From: DATLLJ01 sp035537875
GTDB taxonomy: Bacteria; Acidobacteriota; Vicinamibacteria; Vicinamibacterales; CAVVIG01
Direction of reading: 5' to 3'
DNA length: 64,000 nucleotides
NCBI GenBank assembly: GCA_035537875.1
Contig: DATLLJ010000019.1
Coordinates: 1 to 64,000, forward strand
Made by a program: the position numbers and the translations under genes. Of the stretch, positions 25,087 through 33,973 are shown piece by piece (position 1 is the stretch's first letter; every line of letters starts with the position of its first letter). The notes below the pieces were generated by a model. It saw only the letters and a list, made by a program, of their open reading frames with translations, did no database searches and was not told where the DNA came from.

Positions 25087-25279
25087 CTTTGTAAGGCCCG
25101 GACCAGCGTTGTATCGTTCCCGCTGCCAAGCGTCTGCAGGAACGCCTGTCGCCGGGGCTGACCGGAATCGCCGAGCAAAGCCCGCGCCTTCTTTTCTTGT
25201 ACAATGCATCACGCGGGGAACGCCCGACACCCTGCGTTCAGATCACGACCGAACACGAGACGTCGCGAAGAAGGAACCG

Positions 25280-26467
25280 ATGAGATTGGCCCTCTCTCGT
25301 TGCACGCTCCACCGGCTTGCCCTGACCGTGGCGTATGTGCTCCTCACCACGATCGCGTGCGAACGACGGCCCGGAACAGGTGGGCCCGAGTCGACCACCG
25401 GAGACATCCTCGTCGGCATGTACGGTTCGCTCACAGGAGACGGCGCCTCCTTCGGCCAATCGTCGCGTGAAGGAACCGAGCTGGCCGTCGACGAGGTCAA
25501 CGCCGCAGGGGGCCTGCTCGGCGGGCGCCGTATTCGGCTTCTCGTTGAAGACGATCAGAGCCGGCCGGAAGAGGCCTCGAATGCCGTCACCAAGCTGGTC
25601 ACCCAGGACAAGGTCGTCGCGGTCCTGGGCGAGGTGGCGAGCCGGCGTTCGCTGGCGGCGGCGCCGATCTCACAGAAGTATCAGATTCCGATGATCAGCC
25701 CGTCGTCGACGAATGAACGCGTCACCGAAGTGGGCGACTACATCTTCCGGGTCTGCTTCATCGACCCGTTTCAAGGCGAGGTCCTCGCGAAGTTCGCGTT
25801 CAACGATCTGAAGGCCCGACGGGTCGCCATTCTCAAAGACATCCAGCAGGACTATTCGGTCGGCTTGACCGATTCGATTTCCAAGCATTTTGCGGCGCTC
25901 GGAGGCGACGTCATGGAGCCGGTGAGCTACAGCACCGGCGACGCCGATTTCAAGGCCGTTCTGACGCAGGTCCGCAGCCAGAAGCCCGACGTGCTGTTTG
26001 CAACCGGCTACTATCCCGAGGCGGCAATCATCGTGCGCCAGGCGCGCGAGCTCGGGATGAAGATGCCGATCCTGGGCGGCGATGGCTGGGTCGGCGACGC
26101 ACTCCGCAACGGTCGTGAGGCGTTGAACAACACGTTCATCTCGAACCACTACTCCGGCGACAACCCGGATCCGGTCGTCCAGAATTTCGTCAAGGCCTAT
26201 CGGAGCACGTTCAAACGCGAGCCCGACGCGATCGCCGCGCTCGCCTACGATTCGGTCAAGGTTCTCGCCGACGCGTTGACGCGCGCCGGCTCGACGGACG
26301 GCCCCAGGCTGCGCGATGCGCTCGCCACCGCCGATGTCCAGGGCGTGACCGGCCGACTGAAGATCAACGAGAAGCGGAACGTCGACAAGCCGGCGGTCAT
26401 CCAGGAGGTCACTTACGTCGAGGGCGACGTAAAGTTCGTCTACAAGACGACGATTAACCCGAACTAA
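25280..26467 (+). CDS. livK: Branched-chain amino-acid-type ABC transporter substrate-binding lipoprotein
   Basis: 395 residues from ATG 25280, with AAGGA 5 nt upstream; the frame is open ~150 codons further upstream, but without gene-like sequence. Lipoprotein signal ends LLTTIAC. The mature part is a type I periplasmic binding protein (Peripla_BP_6): ILVGMYGSLTGDGASFGQSS, then LVEDDQSRPEEASNAVTKLV, then ISPSSTNERVTEVG. It would bind a branched-chain amino acid or a similar amide or amino acid in the periplasm for the LivHMGF importer encoded next. The true ligand cannot be read from the sequence. First gene of a five-gene operon. Confidence 0.9.
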   Translation: MRLALSRCTLHRLALTVAYVLLTTIACERRPGTGGPESTTGDILVGMYGSLTGDGASFGQSSREGTELAVDEVNAAGGLLGGRRIRLLVEDDQSRPEEASNAVTKLVTQDKVVAVLGEVASRRSLAAAPISQKYQIPMISPSSTNERVTEVGDYIFRVCFIDPFQGEVLAKFAFNDLKARRVAILKDIQQDYSVGLTDSISKHFAALGGDVMEPVSYSTGDADFKAVLTQVRSQKPDVLFATGYYPEAAIIVRQARELGMKMPILGGDGWVGDALRNGREALNNTFISNHYSGDNPDPVVQNFVKAYRSTFKREPDAIAALAYDSVKVLADALTRAGSTDGPRLRDALATADVQGVTGRLKINEKRNVDKPAVIQEVTYVEGDVKFVYKTTINPN

Positions 26468-27367
26468 TTGGAAACCGTCCTCCAGCAGCTCATCAACGGC
26501 CTTTCGCTCGGCGCCATCTACGCACTCATCGCCCTCGGGTACACGATGGTGTACGGCGTCCTTCGACTCATCAACTTCGCCCACGGCGACGTGTACATGC
26601 TTGGTGCCTTCGCGGGCTACTTCCTGGCGAACGCCCTCCAGCTGGACACGAATCCTTCCATCTTTGGAGCGGTGGTCGTCACGACGGGCGCGATGGCGAT
26701 CTGCGCCGGCATCGGCATCCTGATAGAGCGGCTGGCATACAGGCCGGTACGGCATCATTCGCGGCTCACGTCGCTCATCACAGCCATCGGCGTATCTTTG
26801 TTCCTCGAATACGGCGGACAGGTGGTGTTCGGCGCCACTCCGCGCTTCTTCCCGCAGATGGTTCGTTCGGAGATCTATTCAGTGGGCGGCGTGCAGATCA
26901 CCAACCAGAATCTGCTCATCATCGTCGTGGCGCTCCTGATGATGTTCGGCCTACGCTTCATCGTCCAGCGGACACGCATCGGCAAGGCGATGCGGGCGAC
27001 GTCGTACAACCTCTCTGTCGCCAGGCTGATGGGGATCAACACCGATTTCATCATCGCGTTCACCTTTGCCCTGGGGTCGGCGCTCGCCGCCGCGGCCGGC
27101 GTCCTCGTCGCGCTGGCAATTCCGAGAATCGACCCGCTGATGGGCCTGATGACGGGGTTGAAAGCCTTCGTGGCCGCCGTCCTGGGGGGCATCGGCAGCA
27201 TTCCGGGCGCGATGCTGGGCGGGCTCTTGATTGGCCTGATGGAGACGGGGCTCAGCGCCACGGCCTACTCCACCTATCGCGACGCCGTCGCATTTGCCGT
27301 CCTCATTCTGATTCTGCTCGTCCGGCCCGCCGGGATTCTGGGTGCGTCCGGTCCGGAGAAGGTCTGA
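26468..27367 (+). CDS. livH: LivH-type permease
   Basis: 299 residues. The TTG start directly follows the livK stop with no gap. It is a polytopic inner-membrane protein of about eight helices, opening with QQLINGLSLGAIYALIALGY and carrying the family signature MRATSYNLSVARLMGIN plus LGGIGSIPGAMLGGLLIGL near the C-terminus. It pairs with LivM to form the translocation path. Translational coupling to livK is likely. Confidence 0.93.
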   Translation: METVLQQLINGLSLGAIYALIALGYTMVYGVLRLINFAHGDVYMLGAFAGYFLANALQLDTNPSIFGAVVVTTGAMAICAGIGILIERLAYRPVRHHSRLTSLITAIGVSLFLEYGGQVVFGATPRFFPQMVRSEIYSVGGVQITNQNLLIIVVALLMMFGLRFIVQRTRIGKAMRATSYNLSVARLMGINTDFIIAFTFALGSALAAAAGVLVALAIPRIDPLMGLMTGLKAFVAAVLGGIGSIPGAMLGGLLIGLMETGLSATAYSTYRDAVAFAVLILILLVRPAGILGASGPEKV

Positions 27368-27372
27368 CTCGT

Positions 27373-28404
27373 ATGAGCGTGACGAACAAGCTGCTCGCCA
27401 CGCTTGTCATCGTGGCGCTTCTGGCCGGCGTCAATTACATCTTCGAGTACGGATTCGGCGACTTTCTCATCAACCCGTATTACGCGCGCATTGTCAACCT
27501 GATCGGGATCAACATCACGCTGGCCGTGAGCCTCAACCTCATCAACGGCCTCGCCGGTCAATTCTCCATCGGGCACGCGGGGTTCATGGCCGTGGGCGGA
27601 TACGCGGCGACTTACTTGACGGTCTATTACGGCAACCGGATCGCCTCGTTCGTCGGTTCGACGCTCGACGCCGGGTTCGGCGCCTCGGTCGTGATGGTCC
27701 TCAGCCTGCTGACCGGCGCCGTGACGGCGGCCGCGGCCGGTCTCGCTGTCGGCATCCCCTCGCTGCGGCTCAAAGGCGATTATCTGGCCATCGTCACGCT
27801 CGGGTTCGGCGAGATCATCCGCGTGTTGATCCTCAATATTCCAGCCGTGGGAGGCGCCACGGGCTTCACCGACGCGATTCCGATCACGAACTTCTTCTGG
27901 ATCTTCGCCATGGCGATCCTGACGATCGCCATCGTTCGCAACATCGCCGTGTCGACGTTCGGCCACGCGCTCACCGCCATCAGGGGCGACGAGATCGCCG
28001 CCGAAGCGATGGGCATCAATACGACACGGTACAAGGTCCTCGCCTTCGTGATCAGCGCCGCGCTCGCCGGCATTGCGGGGGGACTGTCCGGACAGCTCTT
28101 TGCGAACCCGCTCAATCCGCAGAACCTCAACTTCGTCAAGTCAATCGAAGTCATCGTGATGATTGTGCTGGGCGGGATCGGCTCGATCACGGGCGCCATC
28201 ATCGGCGCCACGACGTTGACGATTCTGCCCGAGGCGCTCAGAACGTTCGATCAGCAGTTTCCGGGGCTGCGAATGGTCATCTACGCGCTGCTGCTGGTCC
28301 TGTTCATGATCTTCAGGCCGCAGGGGCTGCTTGGACGCCGTGAGTTTTCGTTGAGCTGGCTGAGGCCTCGGAATCGGCAGACCGCCGGCGCCGGAGGAGT
28401 CTGA
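27373..28404 (+). CDS. livM: LivM-type permease
   Basis: 343 residues, 5 nt after the livH stop. It has about ten membrane segments, with NLINGLAGQFSIGHAGFMAV near the N-terminus, IPSLRLKGDYLAIVTLGFGE in the middle, and the coupling-loop motif AIRGDEIAAEAMGIN. The C-terminus is basic (SWLRPRNRQ). Second permease subunit of the importer. Confidence 0.93.
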   Translation: MSVTNKLLATLVIVALLAGVNYIFEYGFGDFLINPYYARIVNLIGINITLAVSLNLINGLAGQFSIGHAGFMAVGGYAATYLTVYYGNRIASFVGSTLDAGFGASVVMVLSLLTGAVTAAAAGLAVGIPSLRLKGDYLAIVTLGFGEIIRVLILNIPAVGGATGFTDAIPITNFFWIFAMAILTIAIVRNIAVSTFGHALTAIRGDEIAAEAMGINTTRYKVLAFVISAALAGIAGGLSGQLFANPLNPQNLNFVKSIEVIVMIVLGGIGSITGAIIGATTLTILPEALRTFDQQFPGLRMVIYALLLVLFMIFRPQGLLGRREFSLSWLRPRNRQTAGAGGV

Positions 28405-28407
28405 GAC

Positions 28408-29196
28408 GTGATCGAGACGTCTTCGTCCTCCGTTTCGTGGCTGCTTGACGTTCGGAATCTCACAAAGCGCTTCGGCGGCCTCACTGCCGTCAAGGCCCTG
28501 GGCATACAGATAGCCCCGGGGACGCTGTATGGGCTCATCGGGCCCAACGGCGCTGGAAAGACGACGGTCTTCAATCTGCTGACGGGACAGTACAGCCCGA
28601 CCGAGGGCGAGATCCATTTCGACGGCGCGCGGATAGATGGACGCAAACCGTACGAGATCGCCAAGCGGGGCGTCGCGCGGACATTCCAGAACATCCGTCT
28701 GTTCGCGGACATGACGGTGGTCGAAAACGTATTGGCGGCCCACCACTTGCGAACTCGCCAGATTCTGGCGGACGCTGTGCTGGGCACCGGCCGTCACCAC
28801 GCTGAGGAGCAGGAAACGCTCGAGCGCGCGATGAAGCTCCTCAAAATCTTCGACCTCGACCGCGTCGCCGACAAGCCAGCGACAAGCCTTCCCTACGGGA
28901 GTCAGCGGCGGCTCGAAATTGCGCGGGCCCTGGCCACCGGGCCGCGGCTGCTGCTCCTCGATGAGCCGGCCGCGGGGATGAACCCGCAGGAGGCTCAGGA
29001 CCTCATGCGCCTGATCGCCTGGCTGCGGGACGAGTTCCGGATCACCATCCTGCTCGTCGAGCACAACATGAAAGTCGTGATGGGCATCTGCGAAACGATA
29101 CAGGTCATCGACTACGGCGAAGCGATCGCCCTCGGGTCTCCACGCGAGATTCAGCAGAACCCGAAGGTCATCGAGGCCTATTTGGGAGGCGGATGA
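28408..29196 (+). CDS. livG: ABC transporter ATPase LivG
   Basis: 262 residues from GTG 28408, 3 nt after livM. Walker A is GPNGAGKTTVF, the signature region is LPYGSQRRLEIARALAT (degenerate LSGGQ, usual for LivG), and Walker B is LLLLDEPAAGMNP. Switch histidine is in LVEHNMKVVM. The C-terminal branched-chain-transporter extension ending VIEAYLGGG is present. It energises the importer with LivF. Confidence 0.95.
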   Translation: MIETSSSSVSWLLDVRNLTKRFGGLTAVKALGIQIAPGTLYGLIGPNGAGKTTVFNLLTGQYSPTEGEIHFDGARIDGRKPYEIAKRGVARTFQNIRLFADMTVVENVLAAHHLRTRQILADAVLGTGRHHAEEQETLERAMKLLKIFDLDRVADKPATSLPYGSQRRLEIARALATGPRLLLLDEPAAGMNPQEAQDLMRLIAWLRDEFRITILLVEHNMKVVMGICETIQVIDYGEAIALGSPREIQQNPKVIEAYLGGG

Positions 29197-29225
29197 TCAT
29201 GGGGACGGGGAGAAGCTGAGCCGTC

Positions 29226-29930
29226 ATGCTCCACCTGGAACACATCGACGTCTTCTACGGCGCGATCCATGCGCTTCGCAACGTTTCTCTGACGGTCAAC
29301 GCAGGCGAGGTGGTCACGCTCATCGGCGCCAACGGTGCCGGCAAATCGACCACGCTCAGAGCGATCACCGGCCTGCTGACGCCAAAACACGGGCGCATCG
29401 TCTTCGAAGGCGAAGAGCTGGCGGGGGTTCCGGCCCATCGGCGCGTGGCGCGGGGCATCTCCATGGCGCCCGAAGGACGGGGGATTTTCGCCAACCTGAC
29501 CGTGCTCGAGAATCTCGAGATGGGGGCGTATCTCAAAACCGATCGTGCGGCCGTGAAACACGACATCGAGCATGGATTCACGCTCTTCCCGCGCCTGAAA
29601 GAGCGAATGAAGCAGTCAGCGGGCACGCTTTCGGGCGGCGAGCAACAGATGCTCTCCATCGCGCGGGCGCTGATGTCTCGACCCCGACTGCTGCTGCTCG
29701 ACGAGCCGTCTCTCGGCCTCGCCCCTCTGGTGTGTCAGACGATTTTCAGCACCATCGATCGAATCAAAGCGGAAGGCACGACGCTGCTGGTCGTCGAGCA
29801 AAACGCCAGCGCCGCGCTCAAGCATTCCGACCGGGGGTACGTACTCGAGACCGGCGAGGTGATTCTGGAAGGCTCCGCAACGGGGATCGCGAACGATCCC
29901 CGTGTTCGCGAAGCCTATCTGGGTGAGTAG
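29226..29930 (+). CDS. livF: ABC transporter ATPase LivF
   Basis: 234 residues. Walker A is GANGAGKSTTLRAI, the signature is LSGGEQQMLSIARAL, and Walker B is LLLLDEPSLGLAP. The C-terminus REAYLGE is typical of LivF. It is the last gene of the liv operon, 29 nt after livG, and is convergent with the methyltransferase gene whose stop is 3 nt away. Confidence 0.95.
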   Translation: MLHLEHIDVFYGAIHALRNVSLTVNAGEVVTLIGANGAGKSTTLRAITGLLTPKHGRIVFEGEELAGVPAHRRVARGISMAPEGRGIFANLTVLENLEMGAYLKTDRAAVKHDIEHGFTLFPRLKERMKQSAGTLSGGEQQMLSIARALMSRPRLLLLDEPSLGLAPLVCQTIFSTIDRIKAEGTTLLVVEQNASAALKHSDRGYVLETGEVILEGSATGIANDPRVREAYLGE

Positions 29931-29933
29931 CCG

Positions 29934-30743
29934 TCAGCCCTTCGTGGCGCGCCACGATCCGCTGGCCGCGCCGCTGCTCGTCCCCTCGATCGTGTTGCCA
30001 TTGACGCGCCCGGTGTACTGCGTGCCGCCCACGCTGAACCGGATCTGATCACCGGCCAGCCTTCCCTCGGTGATCGGCATGTTGTTCAGCGACCCGGTGA
30101 CCATCTGGTACTTCTGCGTCAGCGTCAACGTGCCGTTCGGCATCTTCCAGTTGCCCTGCACTTTGGCCGGCACCAACCAGAACAGCGCCGTACACCAGGA
30201 GGTGCAGTCGCCGCCGACTGTCTCCCTCTGATCTGGCTCCCAATCGTCCATGGTGAACGTATTGGACACAATCCTCGTTCCAGGCTTGAGGTCGAGGATC
30301 TTCGGGCGCAGACGCAAGTTGATGTCCGGCAGGAGGAACATCGTGATGACTGTCGCCTTCGACAGATCGGTCTGGAACAGATCAGCTTTGGCGAAGCTGG
30401 CCTTGCCGGTGACGCCGGCTTCCTTCGCATTGCGCTCCGAGAGCGCGACCATATCGGGGTTGTATTCGATGCCCTGGGCCGTCGCTCCACGCTTGGCCGC
30501 CGTGATAACCGTTCGGCCGTCTCCCGATCCCAGGTCCATCACGTAATCCTGCGGGGTGACCTTCGCCATGTCGAGCATCTTGTCGACAAGCGCCTGCGGG
30601 GTCGGTACCCACACAACGTCCTTGCCCGCCTGACCCACCGTCGGCTTGAACGTCTCGGTCGCCGCCTGTGCGAAGGCAGTCACGGCCACCGACAACAAAC
30701 CAAGCGTCAACAACGACCGCCGCAACACCTGCGATGCCTTCAT
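29934..30743 (-). CDS. Exported SAM-methyltransferase-fold protein with C-terminal beta domain (paralogue 1)
   Basis: 269 residues, ATG with GAGGGAG upstream. A clear signal peptide comes first (MKASQVLRRSLLTLGLLSVA, cleavage after AFAQA). Next is a class I methyltransferase domain: VWVPTPQALVDKML, DYVMDLGSGDGRTVITAAKR (motif I), GIEYNPDMVALSE (motif II) and KADLFQTDLSKATVITMFLL. Residues ~175-269 form a beta-rich tail with Cys-x-x-x-Cys (CTSWC) and a closing YTGRVNGNTIEGT strand. Export is odd for a SAM-dependent enzyme, since SAM is cytoplasmic. Two paralogues lie at 59325 and 60215. Substrate unknown. Confidence 0.85.
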   Translation of the reverse strand: MKASQVLRRSLLTLGLLSVAVTAFAQAATETFKPTVGQAGKDVVWVPTPQALVDKMLDMAKVTPQDYVMDLGSGDGRTVITAAKRGATAQGIEYNPDMVALSERNAKEAGVTGKASFAKADLFQTDLSKATVITMFLLPDINLRLRPKILDLKPGTRIVSNTFTMDDWEPDQRETVGGDCTSWCTALFWLVPAKVQGNWKMPNGTLTLTQKYQMVTGSLNNMPITEGRLAGDQIRFSVGGTQYTGRVNGNTIEGTSSGAASGSWRATKG

Positions 30744-30763
30744 GTGTCTTCTCCCTCGGGCGA

Positions 30764-30769
30764 ATTATA
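30764..30769 (-). promoter_or_regulatory. Perfect -10 box for paralogue-1 methyltransferase
   Basis: Read on the minus strand, TATAAT lies 20 nt upstream of the 30743 start and before a good ribosome site. No matching -35 was found. On the plus strand the same bases give TATAGT (30766-30771), 17 nt before the oxidoreductase ATG, so one 45-bp gap may serve both divergent genes. Confidence 0.5.
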
Positions 30770-30788
30770 GTAGGCCCTGGCGAAATTG

Positions 30789-32363
30789 ATGCGATACCAC
30801 GCCATCGTAATCGGCGGCGGCCACAACGGGCTCACGGCGGCCGCCTACCTCGCACGCGCCGGTCGGAAAGTGCTCGTCCTGGAGCGTCGGGACATCCTCG
30901 GGGGCGCGGCGGTGACCGAGGAGGTCATTCCCGGCTTTCGCTTCTCAGTGTGCTCGTACGTCGTCTCCCTCCTGCGGCCTGAGATCATCCGCGAGCTCGA
31001 CCTGACGCGACACGGGCTTCAGATTCTACCGCTCGACGGCACCTTCACGCCAATGCCCGACGGCAACTACCTCTGGCGTGTCGACGACCACGCCGTCACA
31101 CACCGGGAAATCGCCCGACACTCCAGACGGGATGCCGACGCCTACGCCGGCTACGGGCAGGCGATGGTCGAGATGGCGCGCTTCGTCAGGCCGCTCCTCG
31201 ATATGACCCCGCCGGAACCGACCGCGCGCAACCCGCGCGACCTCTTGAAGCTGGGAGGACTGATCAAGCGCTTTCGCGACCTCTCTCCGGCCAATCGCCG
31301 CAATCAATTGCAGCTCATGACGATGAGCGCCGCCGATTTTCTCGATCAGTGGTTCGAAACCGACGTGCTCAAGGCCACCATGTCGGCATCAGGCATCATC
31401 GGGACGTTTCTCGGCGTCCGGTCACCTGGTACGGCCTACGTGCTGCTTCACCATTACATGGGCGAGCTCGATGGGGTCTTCCGCTCCTGGGGTCTCCCGG
31501 TTGGCGGGACCGGCGCGGTCTCGAACGCCATCGCCGCAGCCGCCCGCAAGGCCGGCGTCGAGATCCGGACGGGCGCCTCCGTCGCGGGCATTCGCACGCG
31601 CCATCAGCGCGCCCTCGGCGTGACGCTCGACAACGGGGCCGACATCGACGCCGACATCGTGCTCTCGAGCGTGGATCCGCGCCGAACATTCCTCGGCTTT
31701 CTGGGTCCAGCAGACCTTCCTGTCGAATTTGTCGACGATGTGAAGCGGTACCGCTTTCGCGGTTCGTCGGCCAAGGTCAATCTCGCGCTCGACGGGCTGC
31801 CAGAATTTGCATCGTTTCCCAAGGGCACCACGCACTTGCGCGGCGCGATCTCGATTTCTCCGACCGTGGACTACATGGAGCGCGCATACGACGATGCGAA
31901 GTACGGCGCCTTCTCGAGACGACCGTACATCGACATGGTCATCCCCACACTTCTCGATCCCACGATGGCGCCGCCAGGAAAACACATCGTCTCGTGCTTC
32001 GTGCAGTACGCTCCCTACTTCCTCGCCAACGGAAGCTGGGATGACCAGCGCGAAGCGTTCGGCGATACAGTCGTCGACACCCTGGCCGAGTACGCCCCAG
32101 GAATCCGCAACCTGATCCTCCATCGCCAGGTGGTGACGCCGCTCGATCTCGAACGGGATTTCGGGCTGACCGAGGGCAATATCTTCCAGGGTGAGCTGTC
32201 GCTGGACCAGTTGTTCTTCATGCGCCCGGTTCCCGGCTGGGCCCAGTACACGACGCCAATTCGAGGCCTATGGATGTGCGGATCGGCGACGCATCCGGGA
32301 GGCGGGATCATGGGCGCGCCCGGCCGGAACGCGGCCCGACGGATTCTCGGGATTCGGCACTGA
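30789..32363 (+). CDS. FAD-dependent oxidoreductase, phytoene-desaturase/PYROXD2-like (tandem copy 1)
   Basis: 524 residues from ATG 30789; a TTG directly precedes it. The N-terminal FAD-binding dinucleotide fold is IVIGGGHNGLTAAAYLARAG, with LVLERRDILGGAAVTEE. The C-terminal FAD motif is LWMCGSATHPGGGIMGAPGR. In between, LERDFGLTEGNIFQGELSLD is the hallmark of the PYROXD2/CrtI-like branch. It probably oxidises or isomerises a lipid or isoprenoid, but no carotenoid genes lie nearby. The next gene is a paralogue, 9 nt downstream. Confidence 0.87.
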   Translation: MRYHAIVIGGGHNGLTAAAYLARAGRKVLVLERRDILGGAAVTEEVIPGFRFSVCSYVVSLLRPEIIRELDLTRHGLQILPLDGTFTPMPDGNYLWRVDDHAVTHREIARHSRRDADAYAGYGQAMVEMARFVRPLLDMTPPEPTARNPRDLLKLGGLIKRFRDLSPANRRNQLQLMTMSAADFLDQWFETDVLKATMSASGIIGTFLGVRSPGTAYVLLHHYMGELDGVFRSWGLPVGGTGAVSNAIAAAARKAGVEIRTGASVAGIRTRHQRALGVTLDNGADIDADIVLSSVDPRRTFLGFLGPADLPVEFVDDVKRYRFRGSSAKVNLALDGLPEFASFPKGTTHLRGAISISPTVDYMERAYDDAKYGAFSRRPYIDMVIPTLLDPTMAPPGKHIVSCFVQYAPYFLANGSWDDQREAFGDTVVDTLAEYAPGIRNLILHRQVVTPLDLERDFGLTEGNIFQGELSLDQLFFMRPVPGWAQYTTPIRGLWMCGSATHPGGGIMGAPGRNAARRILGIRH

Positions 32364-32372
32364 CGTCGAGCG

Positions 32373-33953
32373 ATGCCAACAGAAGACGTCATCATCATCG
32401 GCGGCGGTCACAACGGGCTCGTCGCGGCCGCTGTCCTCGCAAAGACTGGCCTCAGACCGCTCGTGCTCGAGCGCGCCGAGAAAGTCGGCGGCTGTGCGGT
32501 CACTTCGGAGCTCGCGCCAGGCTTCCGCTGCCCCACGCTCGCCCACCGGGCGGCCCTCGATCCCTCGATTGTTCGAGCGCTGGACCTCGAGCGCCACGGC
32601 CTGCAAATCATCCGTCCCGCAGCGATCGTTTGCGCACCCACGGCCGGGGACAGAGCGCTCACCCTGTGGATGGACACGGAACGGACGACGCGGGAGATCG
32701 AGCCTTTCTCACGGGCCGACGCCCGCCGATATCCCGAGTTCCTCGCGAGCCTCACGGCTGTCTCCAGCGTCCTGCGGTCGGCGTTTTCGTTTCAGCCGCC
32801 CTCACTCGACAGACCAAGGCTCGGCCACATCGTCAACCTGCTGAAACTCGGCCGCCGGTTTCGTGGACTTCCTGCGCCGGACGCCCACAGGCTGCTGCGC
32901 TGGTTGTCGATGTCGGTGGGGGATCTCGTCCATGAGTGGTTCGAGAGCGAACCGCTTGTCGCGACGATCGCAGCTGGGGGTCTGCTGGGTCAGCATCTCG
33001 GTCCGCGATCGCCGGGAAGCGCGGCGGCCTTCTTGTGGCTCGGCGCCGGAGAAGACCGGCCCGTTGTGCCAGGCTGGTCAGCCGTCGGCGGCATCGGCGT
33101 TGTCAGCGACGCTCTCGGGGCCGCGGCCACGCAGGCGGGCGCACGGATCCGTCTTTGCGCCGAGGTTCGGAGCATCGTGGTCGAGAACGACACAGCCACG
33201 GGCGTCGTGCTGTCGACAGGAGAGCAGATCACCGCCCAACGAATCGTGTCCAACCTCGATCCTCGACGGACACTGCTCGGACTCGTCGGTCCGGGCCATC
33301 TGCCAGCGCACGTGAGCGAGAATCTTCGCCACATCCGGATGCGCGGCACGCTCGCCAAAATCAACTACGCCGTATCGTCGTTGCCGGCCTTCAGGGGGCT
33401 GGCCGCTCGAGATCCTGCACAACAGGAAGCCGCGCTGTCGGGCTGCGTCAGGCTGTGCCACGGAATCGATGCCCTCGAGCGGGCATTCGACGCCGCGAAA
33501 TACGGCCGCTCCTCGGACGAGCCGTGGATCGAGCTGAACATCCCGTCGCTCCTAGATCGTTCGCTCGCGCCGCATGGGCATCATGTGGTGTCGGCATACG
33601 TGCAGTTTGCGCCCTACGTGTTACGAGGAAGCACGTGGGATACCGAACGCGACCGCTTTGGCGACGCCGCAACCCGCACGATCGAGCAATTCGCGCCCGG
33701 ATTCGCGCGGTCGATCGTTGCCCGGCAGATCATCACGCCTCTCGACCTCGAGCGCGATCATGGGCTGACCGAGGGCCAGATCTTCCAGGGTGAACTGGCG
33801 CTCGATCAGCTCTTCCTGGCGCGTCCTCTTCTCGGCTGGGCGCAGTACGGCACGCCCATCCGGAGCCTCTACCTCTGTGGCGTGGGCACGCACCCTGGCG
33901 CCGGACTTGATGGCCGGTCCGGTTGGCTCGCCGCGCAATCCATCGCGCCGTAG
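32373..33953 (+). CDS. FAD-dependent oxidoreductase, phytoene-desaturase/PYROXD2-like (tandem copy 2)
   Basis: 526 residues, similar to the preceding gene over its full length: N-terminal VIIIGGGHNGLVAAAVLAKT, then IVSNLDPRRTLLGLVGPGHL (copy 1 has SSVDPRRTFLGFLGP), then LERDHGLTEGQIFQGELALD and LYLCGVGTHPGAGLDGRSGW. This points to gene duplication followed by divergence, mainly in the middle substrate region. The two may act as a heteromeric or sequential pair. Convergent with the peptidase gene, 20 nt between stops. Confidence 0.87.
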   Translation: MPTEDVIIIGGGHNGLVAAAVLAKTGLRPLVLERAEKVGGCAVTSELAPGFRCPTLAHRAALDPSIVRALDLERHGLQIIRPAAIVCAPTAGDRALTLWMDTERTTREIEPFSRADARRYPEFLASLTAVSSVLRSAFSFQPPSLDRPRLGHIVNLLKLGRRFRGLPAPDAHRLLRWLSMSVGDLVHEWFESEPLVATIAAGGLLGQHLGPRSPGSAAAFLWLGAGEDRPVVPGWSAVGGIGVVSDALGAAATQAGARIRLCAEVRSIVVENDTATGVVLSTGEQITAQRIVSNLDPRRTLLGLVGPGHLPAHVSENLRHIRMRGTLAKINYAVSSLPAFRGLAARDPAQQEAALSGCVRLCHGIDALERAFDAAKYGRSSDEPWIELNIPSLLDRSLAPHGHHVVSAYVQFAPYVLRGSTWDTERDRFGDAATRTIEQFAPGFARSIVARQIITPLDLERDHGLTEGQIFQGELALDQLFLARPLLGWAQYGTPIRSLYLCGVGTHPGAGLDGRSGWLAAQSIAP

Positions 33954-33973
33954 AGGCGCCGTCGGCAATCGGG

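Noticed and set aside
24824..25279. N-terminal extension of the livK frame
   Set aside because: The lipoprotein signal and ribosome site place the start at 25280; the extension overlaps the DUF4177 gene on the other strand.
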